A DNA stretch of 64,000 bases from Psilocybe azurescens (taxonomy: Eukaryota; Basidiomycota; Agaricomycetes; Agaricales; Agrocybaceae), in contig JAJIRX010000920.1 of the NCBI GenBank assembly GCA_023853785.1, positions 248,001-312,000 on the forward strand, in the 5' to 3' direction. The notes under the pieces are model-generated. The model had not been told where the DNA came from, made no database searches, and worked only from the letters and a program-made list of their open reading frames with translations. The number at the start of each line of letters is the position of its first letter. Positions within the stretch are counted from its first letter, which is position 1. Of this stretch, positions 47,653 to 58,390 are shown in pieces. A program made the position numbers and the translations under genes.

Positions 47653-50267
47653 ATGTCGATGTTCAATCGAGCGACCGACTTCTCTATCAACAACAGCATA
47701 TTCTACAATCAACAACTTCAACTTCAGAGCACGAAAGGTATGATGTTGAATCCTATGGAATGATATATAGGTGGAATGATATATAGGTCATGCTAATGCG
47801 GGGATTGACAATAGGCGGATTTGAGCGGCTGCAGGAATACGTCGCCCATGGAGCATTTCATGACTCAGGCGAGCGATTCGATCCTCCAAAATGCCATCCC
47901 AACACACGAGTCGCGATTATCAACAGGATCATGGACTGGATCAATGGACTGAACAAAGATACCCGAGAGGCTCTCATTATGTGGCTGTACGGAGCAGCTG
48001 GTGCAGGGAAATCGGCCATTGCGCAGACCATAGCGGAGATTTTGCATGGCCAACAATTCTTTCTCGCCAGTTTTTTCTTCGCAAGAAACGATCCACAACG
48101 AAGAGTAGCCAAGTGGCTGGTCACAACCCTGGCGTATCAGCTGGCGGCAAAGCTTCCTCCGGTGTTCCGGGAACGTGTCGCCTTTACATTTGAACAAGAC
48201 CCCCTGATCGTCACAAGATCTCTTGAGACACAGTTCATGGCCCTCGTTCGAGAGCCTCTCCTTGAACTTCTGAATTCCGGGTTTTCAACCAATAATCACA
48301 TCGTAATCATTATCGATGGACTTGACGAATGCGACGATCCAAAAGTTCAAGCCAGAATTATCGATGTCTCCTTCAGGCTTCTGGATAGTCGGGACTTACC
48401 TCTGAAGATCGTCATAGCCAGTCGCCCAGAGATCGATATTTCTTCATCTTTCGATACAAAACTATTTTCCACGCTGGCAAGAATTGCATTGGATAACGAC
48501 TATCAATCCGAAGATGATATTCGACATTTCCTGGCAGATAAATTCAACGAGATCAAAACTCAGCATCGCCTTCGCTCTTACATCCCGATTGACTGGCCTG
48601 CTAAAGATTCACTCGACATACTCGTACAAAAGTCCTCTGGGCAGTTTATCTACGCATCGACTGTGATGAAGTATGTCGCATCCCCGCGTCATCGATCAAC
48701 ACATCGTCTTGAAGTTGTTCTCGGTATACAACTGCCAAAGGCGGGTGATAGTCCGTTTGCAGAGCTTGATGCACTGTACCGGCACATCCTGATGGAGGTT
48801 GAAGATGTGGATATAATATTGCAGATCATTGGATTTGTCATTCTCTCTCCGCGCTATTTTTACAGTTCAGTGACATTCATAGAAGCCTTCCTTTCTCTCG
48901 CTCCTGGAGATGTTCAACTTCTAATGCAGAACCTTGGCTCCCTCATCTCACTTGAAAACTACCCTGGTGATCCTCATAGTGCGGGGTTGTTCACCGTTCG
49001 CATATTACATGCATCACTGAAAGATTATCTACTCGACCAGTCACGATCCAAAGATTTTTTCTTGACCATCTCAAAATGCACACGCAGTATGCCGAGTTAT
49101 GTCTTGCTCACATGACGGAGCTTCCTTCATTGCAATCAAATTCGTCTCACCATCCATTCACGGGTATGTACCCTATGTTCTCATACGCTTAAACTTCTAT
49201 GTTCTAATTGCATAAAAACTAGACGGACTGCATGGTTTCTGGCCTATCTTTAGACATTTCTTCCATCACTGCCCTCTTGCTAAACCAAATCCACAGCTCC
49301 TCCAAAATACTCTCTGTTTAACTCTCAGTCGCTGTCACACTATCCTTGGAGTAAAAGGTCATTACAATACATTATTTTCTGGGGAATATTTTAGCTACCT
49401 CGATTCTCTCAGCACTGTATGTGTCTTCTTTTGCAAAACAATGGAATCTGACCATATCGCCAGATTTGGGCTGATTCGGCGGTTTCTCAAATTTACACTG
49501 ACGAGATAGTCGCACTTGAACAAGTCATTAAAGCGCAGCTTGGTCCATTTCCTCAACAATCTCATATCTGCTTCATTCTAGCCTCAATTATGGATGAGGA
49601 TCCACAGGTTCATAGGGGTCCTTACCTCATTCCTATGCAACAAATTTGGGGAAATCCAAGGTGTACAGCGCAGTTAGGATGCAATCTTAATCGCTTAACA
49701 TTTGGGCGTCCTGTTCTTCGTAAACACCTTCATAACACTCTACAGGATTGGGTTATCTCAACCCAGCAACCAGCCAACACCCGCAGTGTTTATACCAGTG
49801 CTGCAATTTTTGCTCTTCGCTATATATCAACATGCAAATTCCCATACAACATTGACACAACTAGATTTGGCCAATCTTGTTATTATTATCGGACTCGAAT
49901 GAACAGTCCTGGGCAATCACTTTGGTATCGACGGTCCGTCAATACTGCACATAATATGTATTACACCAACCGTCGCTTTCGCTATTTTATCCAAGAGAGA
50001 GCCTTTGTGGACGCGAAATTTCATCGCATGCCATGGTATCTGTTCAATTCGGTCAAGACTTTTCAAGCCTATTTCTGGGCCATTTACATTCTTCCGCTAT
50101 TCCTTGACAAATCAGGTTACTCCGAAGATTTGATTGCCTATGCACGCCGAGCCCGAATTGGACAAAATAATGACTACATCAACCTCACATATCCATTTTT
50201 GGAGCAAGTACGAAGATCTGCCCGGGCTGCGGTTAAAGCATATCTTAGGCGAGCAGAGAATGGATGA
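47653..50267 (+). CDS. NACHT-family NTPase N5 (intact except for the poly-T frameshift)
   Basis: Exon 1 is 47653-47737 (MSMFNRATDFSINNS), intron to 47,814, exon 2 47815-49163, exon 3 49223-49416 and exon 4 49464-50267. Walker A GAAGAGKSAIAQ is near 47,995 and Walker B HIVIIIDGLDECDDP near 48,300. Exon 2 ends in the VRILHASLKDYLLDQSRSKD region. Exon 3 keeps FFHHCPLAKPNPQLLQ; exon 4 starts IWADSAVSQIYTDEIVALEQ and stays open for 267 codons. The four exons add to 2,432 bases, one short of 811 codons. The only visible defect is six T instead of seven at 49,055, giving a stop at 49,115 on plain reading (about 460 residues). The preserved downstream exons argue that the full 810-residue product is, or was until recently, made. 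Role inferred from family: ligand-triggered NTP-dependent oligomerisation in fungal non-self recognition. Confidence 0.78.
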
Positions 50268-50537
50268 CCTTGATCACATAGCTGAAAGAGAGATATATAG
50301 CAGAGTTACACAGTATGTAATGGTTCACGACCTTGAACTATTAGATCTCCCATAGATTCTACACTGCTGGCAATTCTTACAGCAGGGTTTGAGCAAATTT
50401 TATAACATTAACTGGACACATGGTAGCCCTTTGCTGGTACATGAATGAACCTCTTGCAAATCATCACTGCCAACATTTGGATAACTGTCTTCCTGCAGAG
50501 CAGTTTAGAGATAAAAACAAAATCATACATAGACTTC
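50268..50537 (+). other. Post-NACHT tract P5, broken by a SINE-like insertion
   Basis: It matches the start of P1 (1,231-1,500: cttactaactc-type, gggtttgagcaaattttata, aactggacacatgg) and then ends at about 50,535, where the SINE-like element begins. Nothing beyond returns to the tandem unit, so this is the right edge of the array. Confidence 0.5.
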
Positions 50538-50885
50538 TCGAGGTCTTTACCCTCACCCATGTATTCCAGGTGGAGTTTGGTGACTCTTTTTTTTCAGGTG
50601 TCCCAGCCATTTAGAGGTGGAGACTCCACATGGAGTCTCACATCCTCCATATGGATTCCATGTGGATTTGACTCATGAAGCATGTATATCAGCATTAATA
50701 CACTATTTCAGGGTCAATTTCAAATGGACTCCAGGTGGAGGAAGATCCTCAGATTTTATTTATATTTTATTTATATTTTATTATAATGTAAAAAAAAAGC
50801 ACAAACATGAATTAAACTCATGCATCTGAGAAGGCCACACACTGACATTAAACCAACTAAGCTATATATGTGAGGGCTTTTGTGT
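50538..50885 (-). repeat. SINE-like element S1 with tRNA-like head
   Basis: Read on the - strand from 50,885, the head has an A-box match TAGCTTAGTTGG and about 40 bases later a B-box-like GAGTTTAATTC, spacing typical of RNA polymerase III promoters inside tRNAs. A T-run and an AT-rich stretch follow, then a body with TGGAGTCC motifs, and an end ctcaccc...gtctttacc (as + strand). Copies lie at 56,040-56,505 (+) and 59,866-60,235 (-). Confidence 0.6.
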
Positions 50886-51084
50886 CCCCCACATATTCTG
50901 GCCAGAGTCCACCGGAGTCTGCTGAGGAATCCGCTATTCAGCTGCAGAATGAGAGAAAAAATATGGCACAAGGCCCTGCTATTTTATTTAATATCAATTC
51001 TGGTGGAATTGAACGGAATCTGTTTGCAAAACGGAATACCCTGGAACAGAACCAAAAACAGAACCATAAATGGACTTAAAATTT

Positions 51085-52262
51085 AATATTATTGCTTGGC
51101 AATTCTCAGCAACTGTGAACAATGTCACGTGTGTGACTTTTGGTTGCCACATCAGTCCGTTGGTTACTCCAACCACCCCACCTCTTCCTGCGACCACCAC
51201 CACCCTGCTGCTGCCGTCATGCATGCCCTCACCACCTTGCCATGGTCAGTCAGGTCCGTGTACAATGACAACAACTCCAGACACACATACATGGTACAAC
51301 AGTGATGACGACAGCTCCGTATACAACAACAACAACACCAGACCAAGAGGGAACGAGGGTGGAACAAGGGGAGGGGATGCGAGCAGGTAACGAGGGCGAT
51401 GTAAACACGGCTGCGACACCAGGTAAGTCGCGAACTCCACCCACTGCTGCCACTAACCCTCCCCCTCTTTCTCATATAGACTGATGGCATATGTGTACAT
51501 ACCACATGTACCGCAACACATGCAACATGTACGATATGACAATGGTACATACGAAAGCGGACACAACACGTAGGGACGATGACAACGACATGCAGGACGT
51601 GTACCATGACACGCAGGACATGTACGACAACATGGCAGCCACAAAGATGACATGCACAGCGGCCATGAAGACAACACGCAGGACATGTACCGCAACACGT
51701 ACAACACACATGGTGGCCACAAAGACAACATGTACAAGATGCATGGTGGCCACAACGATGACACACACAACACTGAGTATGACACTGATGTACGGCACCC
51801 ACAACAGCTGCAAAGACAACGACAACAACATGTACAACACCGAGTACGACAGCCATGCATGATGGCCACAACAGACACAACGGCCGCAAGAACAATGATG
51901 TGTATGGTGGATGTGTACCACGCCCACGACAACAGCATGTATGACCGATACAACCACCTGTCTGCCACCTTTTTTTAAAAAAAATTTTCACTTTTTTTCT
52001 TTTGTTCTCTCATTTTCTTTTACATTTATGTGTTTGTTTGTTCATTTAACCCAAGTATATACCCTCCCACCCATCTTTTTACTCTGTTATGTTTTTTATT
52101 TTAATTTTATTTTGTTACAGTGGACTTTGCATGTAGATAGTAATGTAGTATATAGTTATTAATATATTATATTACACTCATGAATTTACACTAAGATTGA
52201 TAGATTGAAATATTCTAGTTGGAATCCAACTGGATTCTGTTCTATTCAAAGTTAAAGTTGGC
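51085..52262 (+). repeat. Composite repeat, copy I: conserved flanks around a minisatellite core
   Basis: The left flank (gcttggcaattctcagcaac, then aatgtcacgtgtgtgac) and the right flank are shared with copies II and III. The right flank has T-rich sequence, tttgttcatttaacccaag, atatattatattaca, and ttggaatccaactggattc before aaagttgg. The core at about 51,480-51,960 is built of variants of gacaacatgtac/caacacgtac and differs from the other cores. On the - strand the core is free of stops for 275 codons (51,164-51,991), giving a Cys/Val/His-rich low-complexity translation. I regard that as a composition effect, not a gene. Confidence 0.6.
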
Positions 52263-52376
52263 ACTCCAATTGGAGTCCACCTGGACTCTATCAGCTCTTC
52301 CACCATAGATCCCAATCATGGTATTTATTATTATTATTGCTATTATTATCATGTATTTAGTTCCTTAAATAATATA

Positions 52377-52935
52377 GATGCATGGACAAAATTTAATAGG
52401 TCTGAATCCACAACTAATATATTAAAGTTTTTGCAGTCTATTTATAAGACAAAAGAATCTTGTCCTGAATACATATGTATTGACAAAGGATGTCAAGTGT
52501 TGCAAGCAGCTGTTACCAATGGAAGTTGGGATGCTATGTGGAAAAAAAACATCAAGATTTATTGTGGACACTTACCATTATATTAATCACCAAGCCAATG
52601 ATTATCTTTGTTGAAAGTACTGCAATCCATCTCTAGGTGATGGTTCAGCTCCAAATCTTGTAATTATTGCATATGATGATAATGGCAATGCATATGCCCA
52701 GAAAACCTTTAATACACAAGTGTGTGAACAATTAAATGCATGGCTGGGTGGTTTTGAATCTATACTTAAATGTATAACACCTGGCAATTTCAACTGGTTT
52801 CTATACACAATACTATTTTACCACACAAAATATGTCATTGCAAAAAAGAAAAGAAAGGCAGAGTCTTCAGATAGTGATGATGAAAATGAAGAATTAGGAT
52901 TGGATGAAGAGACTAGTGATTCTGACTCAGACTAA
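52377..52935 (+). pseudogene. 3' fragment of a KDZ-transposase-associated (CxC-type) gene
   Basis: Conceptual reading gives SESTTNILKFLQSIYKTKES, then CPEYICIDKGCQVLQAAV, RFIVDTYHYINHQANDYLC, then KYCNPSLGDGSAPNLVIIAY, TFNTQVCEQLNAWLGGFESI and a Lys/acidic tail ending at TAA 52,933. The pattern FIVDxxHxxxHxANDxLC-x-x-YCNPS with QLNAWLxGFE is that of cysteine-cluster proteins that accompany KDZ transposases in agaricomycetes. Two lesions are seen. An eight-A run at about 52,541 shifts frame (seven A would join WDAMW to TSRFIVD), and an in-frame TGA occurs where Arg is expected before KYCNPS. The 5' part of the gene is absent. Confidence 0.7.
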
Positions 52936-52969
52936 ATTGAATACAAGTATGTAAAAGACAAGTTAATTC

Positions 52970-53135
52970 ACATAGTAGATTATATAAGCAATGTACAGTG
53001 GTGTATGATACAAGATAGATTACATAAGCAGTGTATAGTAGGTGTATGACACAGGGTAGATTATATAAGCAGTGTACAGTAGGTGTATGATATAAGGATT
53101 ATATAAGCAGTGTATAGTAGATGTATGATAGTAGT
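52970..53135 (+). repeat. Minisatellite, about 4 copies of a ~40-base unit
   Basis: Units read approximately gattatataagcagtgtaca then gtaggtgtatgatacagg, four times in a row with small differences. Confidence 0.75.
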
Positions 53136-53239
53136 GGTAACTGTGTAAATCTATTTTTATATTCAGCCTAAAGGTGTGGGAAATTGTTTTTACTCAGCTT
53201 CAAGCCATGGGAATTCCACTTTATTACTGTATTGGCTAT

Positions 53240-53370
53240 AAATAACTCTATTCCCTTCATTCCCCATCATTCCCCTCCATTCCCTCTCCAATTCCTTCAT
53301 TCCCTCTTCAATCCCCTCTATTCCCTCTATTCCCTTCACTCCCTTTCTCTCAATCCCCTCCAGTCCTAGG
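53240..53370 (+). repeat. Degenerate short tandem repeat of attccc(ct)tc
   Basis: About twelve imperfect copies of a 9-12 base motif such as attcccttc, attcccctcc and aatcccctc follow each other. One strand is almost pure pyrimidine. Confidence 0.75.
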
Positions 53371-53989
53371 AATATGTGGGGAGTGAGAAGTACTGCTCTG
53401 AAGCAACACTGGCTTGTTCTGTTTTTTTAAACATTTGAAGATTTTGTTGAACAAGTGATATCTGGTGTGGGAAGTGGAATAGGAGTGGGTATAGTAAATC
53501 TTGTTGACAGAGTCTGCATCTGAGGGTTGTGAGCCTTTTGAATACCCATATAATGCTATACTGATTTAAAGTGATACAACATAGCCTTTTAAACTGATAC
53601 AACATACTGTATGTGCTCACCACATAGAATACCAGTCTGTCTCAAGCAAATCCATTGAGGAACTCAACTTGTACAAGGACTTTGAACTTGAATGCTGAAA
53701 ACCATTTGTGAATTTACATGATTACTCACAGGAATTTAGGGATTCCATCTGGCTGCTCAGGCAGTTGTTTTGATGACAGTCTATGTTGGGTCTACATACT
53801 TTGATGCTCTGCTCACCAGAGTCATAATACAAACACTCAGAAGTGAGGCCAATATATATGTATACTGGGGTTATAACATGGGTGTTTACAATTCAATTCT
53901 CATCCCAATTTTCTCATAAAGCAGCTTGATTTTTATGTTAGCACTGTTCAAACAGCACTCAAAGTTTATTCATAGAGTTAAGCAATAAA
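53371..53989. other. No gene recognised
   Basis: AT-rich sequence without a convincing open frame or repeat that I can place. The longest - strand frame (53,366-53,623, 85 codons) has no recognisable motif. Confidence 0.5.
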
Positions 53990-54575
53990 TTATTAATGCT
54001 CAGCTTACTCCAGCAAATGCCAGCATATTGAAGACTAAGCTTGAGCCATGTCTCAAAAGTCCAGCATCCATTTGTGAATCCTCATGCATAGATCGCACAT
54101 ATAAGTGTCTGTTACACATTACTCAGAACTTAATTTGAGAGGCGAGCACTTGGGCTTCTCAATTTTGATGCTCAAATCACCCTAACTGATTTCAGCATAT
54201 CCAGTGCTGCAGTTTGGGCCAAGTCTGGGTAGGCAAGTATTCATTAATAAATGCTTGTAAAAATGTTCTGAAATAGGTGTCTGTTAAATAAGACTCAGTA
54301 CTTAAATCAAGATGTGAGCATCTGAAATGTGATGCTCAAACCACTATAGCCAGTGCCAGAACATCCAGAACAGTGCTCAGGCCATCTCTTGGAAGGTGAG
54401 TATCTATTAGCAAATACTTGTACATGATATCTGACAGAAGTGTCTATTAAACAGTGCCTAGAACTTACTGTGAGATGTGAGCATCTAATTCCCAGCTCTG
54501 AATCACCTCAAATAATGCCAGTACATCTATGACTGTGATTAGGCCATTCCTTGGAAGACATGTGTCTATTCAGTA
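53990..54575 (+). repeat. Dispersed ~175-base repeat, three to four tandem copies
   Basis: Successive blocks carry, in order, a variant of caaatgcttgtacatgatat, aagtgtctgttaaacagt, then cagaacttactgtgagatgtgagcatctaatt, tgaatcacc, and ccagcacatccaga followed by gtgctcaggccatctcttgg. The same block recurs at 57,465, 58,805-59,372 and 63,640. Copies differ by roughly a tenth to a quarter of positions by eye. Confidence 0.7.
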
Positions 54576-54589
54576 CTTTACCTTCCCCC

Positions 54590-55060
54590 ACAGAGTCCAA
54601 TGGACTTGCCTACACATTGAGTGTAAAAGATATACTAAGCCCACTGGAGTCCACTGAATTCCACTGGACTCCAGTAGATGTTATACTACACAGCTGTATT
54701 TCACTTTTCTTTGCAGAATTTATTTAGACTGTAGTGGATTCTACTAGATTTTTATTAGATTTGCTATATGTGAATACTAAATTGGGAGTACTCATAGTCT
54801 ACTGGACTCCGTGTACTTTACCTCCACCCAGGAACTCCATGTGGAGTCCACCAACTCCATACAAAGTGGTGGACTCCACATGGACTCCATCTGGAACATA
54901 TGCAAATGTCCCAAAAATTATCTTTGGTAGATGGAGTTCAGGTGGACTCCAGGTGGACTCCAAACAATTCCACTTAAGTCCAACTGGAGTCCAGGTAGAG
55001 TTCAGGTGCAGTTCAATTAGACACCACCTGAGTCCACCTGGACTCCAGTTGGAGTTCCCA
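54590..55060. repeat. Array rich in TGGACTCCA / TGGAGTCCA
   Basis: More than a dozen occurrences of the nonamer or its reverse complement, often joined as tccaggtggactcc. Part of the tract (54,811-54,900) resembles the SINE-like body. Open frames on both strands here (99 codons -, 130 codons +) are products of the repeat. Confidence 0.65.
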
Positions 55061-56005
55061 ACTTTAACTTCATGGAATAGAATCCAATTGGATTCCAACC
55101 AAAATATATTAATGTTTCAATCTTAATGTAAATTCATATAAGTGTAATATAATATATTAACAACTATCTATTACATTGTTACCTACTGCGAGATCCATCA
55201 TTAAAAAATTAAAAAACAAAAACAAAAACATAAATTTAAAAAGAAAAATGGGGATGGAGGTACATACCTGGGTCAAATGAACAAATAAACATATAAATGT
55301 AAAAGAAAAGAGAAAAGAAAAAGAAAAAACATGAAAAAAAGGGAGAAACTTAAAAAAGGGGGGCGGGAGGGTCATCGTCGTGGGGTGCATCGTGTCAGTT
55401 GTCGTGGCTGTACAGCGGTGTTGTCCTACACCCTGCTGTGTCCGTTGTTGCTGTCCCCGCCGTCACTGTCTTGCCCCTGCTGTCTTGACCTTGCTGTCTT
55501 GCCCTTGCCCTCACCTTCTTGCCCTTGCCACTGCTGTCTTGCCCTTGCCCCCACTGTCTTGCCCTTGCCCTGCCCTTGCCGTCTTGCCCTCACCCTCACT
55601 CTCACCTCACTGTCTCACCCATGCTGTCTTGCCCTCACCCTCGCTCTTGCCTCACCATCTTGCCTCTGCTGTCTTGCCCTCCGTCCTGCCACTGCTGTCT
55701 CACCCTCACCATCTCACTCTCACCGTCTTGCCCCTGCTGTCTTGCCCCTGCCACCTTGCCCCTGCCCTCACCTTTGCCCTCACCCTCACCGTCTCACCCC
55801 ACCGTCTCACACTCACCCTCACCGTCGCTGTCGCTGTCGCCATCTCACTGCACCAGCTTGCCTCCACCCTTGCTGTTGCTGTTGCTATTGCCGTCCTCAC
55901 TGTTGCTGTTGCTGTCCTCGCTGGTGTGGCTGGTGTACCAACGTGGCAACAATAGGTCACACAAGTGACATTGTTTAATATGTGCTGATAATTGCCAAGA
56001 AATTA
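55060..56005 (-). repeat. Composite repeat, copy II (inverted)
   Basis: The same flanks as copy I appear in reverse. On the + strand ttggattccaacc, tgtaatataatatatta, ctgggtcaaatgaacaa and an A-rich stretch come first (55,075-55,370). The core (55,400-55,930) then repeats variants of ctgtcttgcccttgccctcac, and gtcacacaagtgacattg ends the copy (55,955). All three + frames of the core are largely stop-free, so the 215-codon frame at 55,331 is not evidence of a gene. Confidence 0.6.
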
Positions 56006-56035
56006 TGCTAATCGGTATGTATAAAATTATTTTAT

Positions 56036-56505
56036 AATGTTTACCAAAGCCTTTATGGTTCAGTCAGTTTATCACCTTGTTTGGTGTTCTCGGATGCATG
56101 TGTTCAATTCATGCTGGTGCATTTTCTTTTTTACACTAGAATAAAATATACTAAAATACAATAAAATGTAAATAAAATCCGGGACATTCCTCCACCTGGA
56201 GTCCATTTGAATTTGGTTGTGAAATTGTGTATTCATACTGATAAACATGATTTATGATTTAAATCCACATGAAATCCATATGGAGAATGGGGAACTCCAT
56301 ATGGAGTTCCACATCCTCCACATGGGTCCACATGGAGGATGAGTGGATTCTGGCTGGACTCCAGATGGAGCCTCCACCCCTAAATGGCTGGGATATCTGC
56401 AAAAAAAAAATCACTAAACTCCATATGGAGTCCAATAACTCCAGCATGGAGTTGGTGGACTCCACATGGAATACCTGGGTGAGGGTAAAGGCCTCTGGAC
56501 TCCAC
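56036..56505 (+). repeat. SINE-like element S2 with tRNA-like head
   Basis: The head at 56,050-56,130 has an A-box-like tggttcagtcagttt and a B-box-like gtgttcaattc about 45 bases apart. A T-run, an AT-rich part, a body with repeated ctccatatggagt motifs, and the terminal gggtgagggtaaaggcct (56,480-56,497) follow. Opposite orientation to S1 and S3. Confidence 0.6.
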
Positions 56506-57254
56506 TAGACTCTACTGGACTGTTTGAATTTAAAGAGTGAGTGGTTGTGTTAGTGCTATAAATAAAAAATGTAGAGCCTGAGTTCTTGATTTTAAATTTA
56601 TTTGAATTGTGTTATTTGGTTCTTTTTTATTGAGAAAATGCAAAATACTTGACAAAAGCCAGTGATAAACAAAATTTGGCTGATGGAATTTTTTCCAAAA
56701 AAGAAACTTTGTACTATAAAATATATTTTTAGAAGATCTTGATATTTAAATTATGTGTCTGAGGTCTTTTTTATTTAGTTATACATAGATTAGACAGTAT
56801 TAAATATTATATTAGATAACTTGGTTCAAAATTATTTAAATTTAAATATTTACTGACTGCATGTTATTTTTTTTTGGTTTTTCTCTGTTGGGAAAATTTT
56901 AACAGATGAGAGTATTTTCTATATAATATAGTTTTTTTGAGATTATACTAATGTTTAAATCATGTTTGTAAGTGTTTTTATTATTAGAAAATATATTAAC
57001 ACATTGAATTTTGACTAAAATTTTACAAGTATTTATTATTATGTATTTTTAACATATTTTATTTTACATTTTTGTTAACAAAATTGTAGCCTGCTTTTAA
57101 TATCTAATTTATATATTTAATTTTATTTAAGGCTATAATATGACATCATTGTGCAATATGCATACAAGTAGAGTCAAATTTAAGATGACACTTTCAAATT
57201 GATCTCATCAAAATAGAAACAAATCCAAATTCAAACTGTGTACTAGATATATAT
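56506..57254. other. AT-rich stretch without recognisable gene
   Basis: Very AT-rich, with long A and T runs and no open frame above 60 codons. I see no feature I can name. Confidence 0.6.
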
Positions 57255-57460
57255 TGAAAGGCCAGTGGACTCCAGTGGACTTCCAGTAGATTGGACTGGA
57301 CTGAAATTTTAGCAGGAGTCCAGTCAGAATCCAGTGGACTTGACTGGACTTGACTGGACTATAGTCCAGTGGACTGTCAGTTTTTGTATATTTTAGCAGA
57401 GAATAGTGCGCTGGACTCCAGTAGAATCCAGTGGAGTCCACTAGAGTCCATATGGATTAT
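57255..57460. repeat. TGGACTCCAGTGGACT array
   Basis: Tandem variants of ccagtggactccagtagaat and ttgactggacttgactggac fill the segment; it ends with atggattatgtggggaaagg then aaagacctt, resembling the end of the SINE-like elements. Confidence 0.6.
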
Positions 57461-57640
57461 GTGGGGAAAGGAAAGACCTTGTGTCTATTAGACAATACCC
57501 ATACACAATATCTGGAATAAATGTCTATTAAACAGTGCTCAAAACTTACTATGAGATGTGAGCATCTAATTATCAATAGTGATTCACCTCAAATAAGGTA
57601 AGCACTCCCAAAAAACACTCAGAGTATGTCTCAGAAGGCA
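57461..57640 (+). repeat. Single copy of the ~175-base dispersed repeat
   Basis: Contains aatgtctattaaacagtgct, cttactatgagatgtgagca and tgattcacctcaaataagg as in the 54 kb array. Confidence 0.6.
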
Positions 57641-57859
57641 AATGTCCATTAGGCTCTGTTCAGCAACGTAGAATACAAGAGAATACATATTCTGATTTTG
57701 ATGGCAGACATATTCTTTCCCAATCAAGTAAGTCCAGCACATGCAGCATTTTCTGCCACGCCCGTTTAATAGATTATCTGGACAATAAAGTCCTGTGCAC
57801 GCAGAAACAACACAGAGACATTGTGTTTCATGTTGGAAGTCTTTTAAATTGTAAAATGG

Positions 57860-58390
57860 TCTCTGGTGGCAGTAAGGTGAACACATTTCTGATAAAATGG
57901 CCCAGATGACACTGCATCCAGAACAAGTTGGAAATACCTATAATAAACTTATAGCCCTATAATTTTTCATCACAATATTATCTACCTACTTGAAATTGTT
58001 GCATTTGATCTCTGAAACTGCTCTCCAACATGCCTCACTAAAAGACCAGTGGAATACATGTACAAGAAGATTGCAGCTTGTTCATCAAGTCCTATATATT
58101 TAGAGTCTTCAAAACCACATACAGTATGTAGTTCATGTACAAAAGCAATGAATACATGAGCTTGCACCCCAGTTCTGTCTAAATCTAATCTGGATGACCC
58201 CAAATCAACTCTTTCACCTGGGCTTCACCTGACAATGAGGATGTATGATTGTCCTGTTTCCAGTAGAACAGAAAGGGATACAAGGTTGCTGCCACACCGA
58301 TAACTTGTATCATGTAGGCAGCAATGGAAATAAGCTGCCTGCACTGCATATTGGGGTTGGAAGCTGCATATTGTGGTGGAAAGTGCAAGA
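57860..58390 (-). pseudogene. PIF/Harbinger transposase, N-terminal fragment
   Basis: On the - strand from 58,388: GEAQVKELIWGHPD, then after a shift near 58,190 LDLDRTGVQAHVFIAFVHEL, HTVCGFEDSKYIGLDEQAAI, FLYMYSTGLLVRHVGEQFQRS, NATIS. A GT-AG interval of 52 bases (57,989 down to 57,938) separates this from YFQLVLDAVSSGPFYQKCVH, the next stretch expected in the family. The DDE catalytic region is missing. The order and motifs (EQLAIFLY-like, RHVGERFQRSNATIS-like) are those of fungal HARBI1-type nucleases. Confidence 0.7.

Noticed and set aside
50800..50885. A functional tRNA gene
   Set aside because: A- and B-box-like motifs are present, but I could not pair acceptor and anticodon stems, and the sequence recurs as the head of a dispersed repeat.
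51164..51991. 275-codon - strand frame, Cys/Val/His-rich
   Set aside because: It lies in the minisatellite core of composite repeat I. Several overlapping frames are also open and the translation is low complexity without a fold-like pattern.
52970..53135. CRISPR-like regular repeats
   Set aside because: Units are directly adjacent without unique spacers and the context is eukaryotic.
55331..55978. 215-codon + frame rich in Pro, Leu, Ser and Cys
   Set aside because: All three frames of the ctgtcttgcccttgccc repeat are open; a composition effect.
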